Of a stretch of DNA of 64,000 nucleotides, positions 63,986 through 64,000 are shown in pieces; the stretch's first letter is position 1, and every line of letters begins with the position of its first letter. The DNA is from Adiantum capillus-veneris (lineage: Eukaryota > Streptophyta > Polypodiopsida > Polypodiales > Pteridaceae), in assembly GCA_014529385.2 (NCBI GenBank), contig CM043942.1, positions 105,391,141-105,455,140 of the forward strand, read 5' to 3'. A program made the translations under genes and the position numbers. The notes under the pieces were generated by a model. That model was not told the DNA's origin and made no database searches. It saw only the letters and a list, made by a program, of their open reading frames with translations.

Positions 63986-64000
63986 TCTAGTCATTAGACT

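Overview
The window is nuclear DNA of a land plant with long, transposon-filled introns and very abundant (CT)n/(CA)n microsatellites. Evidence for this is GT-AG spliced genes whose closest recognisable relatives are plant proteins, copia elements primed by tRNA-Met, chromodomain gypsy elements (chromoviruses), plant-type LINEs, a CACTA transposon end and TTTAGGG-like repeats. The gene density and intron style fit a fern, another seed-free vascular plant, or a gymnosperm. That assignment is inference and no species call is made.

Two host genes can be reconstructed. (1) On the + strand, a plant BRWD/PHIP-type protein (WD40 repeats, a large disordered middle, a CryptoTudor-like module and a C-terminal bromodomain-like region) runs from 4983 to a stop at 34674-34676. 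Twenty exons join in frame into about 1,585 residues. Its N-terminal exons lie upstream of the window. Nineteen exons sit in 6.3 kb; the last one is 23.2 kb away across a giant intron that splits the bromodomain. (2) On the - strand, a four-exon, 386-residue plastid-targeted FAD/NAD(P)-binding oxidoreductase of the PKIWI502 type lies at 57859-60234. A broken heavy-metal-associated (HMA) domain fragment lies at the right edge.

Layout. 1-4.9 kb: remnants of gypsy elements (gag, protease, chromodomain-like end, LTR) in an intron upstream of the first visible BRWD exon. 5.0-11.3 kb: BRWD exons. 11.3-34.5 kb: giant intron with copia and gypsy fragments, at least four chromovirus copies in both orientations, a second gypsy family, four LINE segments, a copia LTR and a T-rich minisatellite. 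34.5-35.8 kb: last BRWD exon and 3' flank. 35.8-55 kb: gene-poor DNA with a TSD-flanked, internally deleted copia element carrying one intact 629-codon ORF (40.9-44.7 kb), tandem repeats, an unrecognised ORF pair (49.7-51.0 kb) and a truncated copia element (51.4-54.9 kb). 55.4 kb: a long foldback palindrome. 57.9-60.2 kb: the PKIWI502-like gene. 62.8 kb to the end: CACTA terminus, minisatellite, SINE-like repeat and HMA fragment.

The most striking structural result is that a chromovirus and a LINE, unrelated to each other, are both cut at the same two places (about 22335 and 31569). Re-inverting the 9.2 kb between these points restores continuity of both at once, which is strong evidence for an inversion inside the giant intron. 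No new defence or enzyme system was recognised. The novel material is structural: the inversion, the split bromodomain intron, the gag-protease-RT/RH fusion element, a dimeric SINE-like family and the foldback element.
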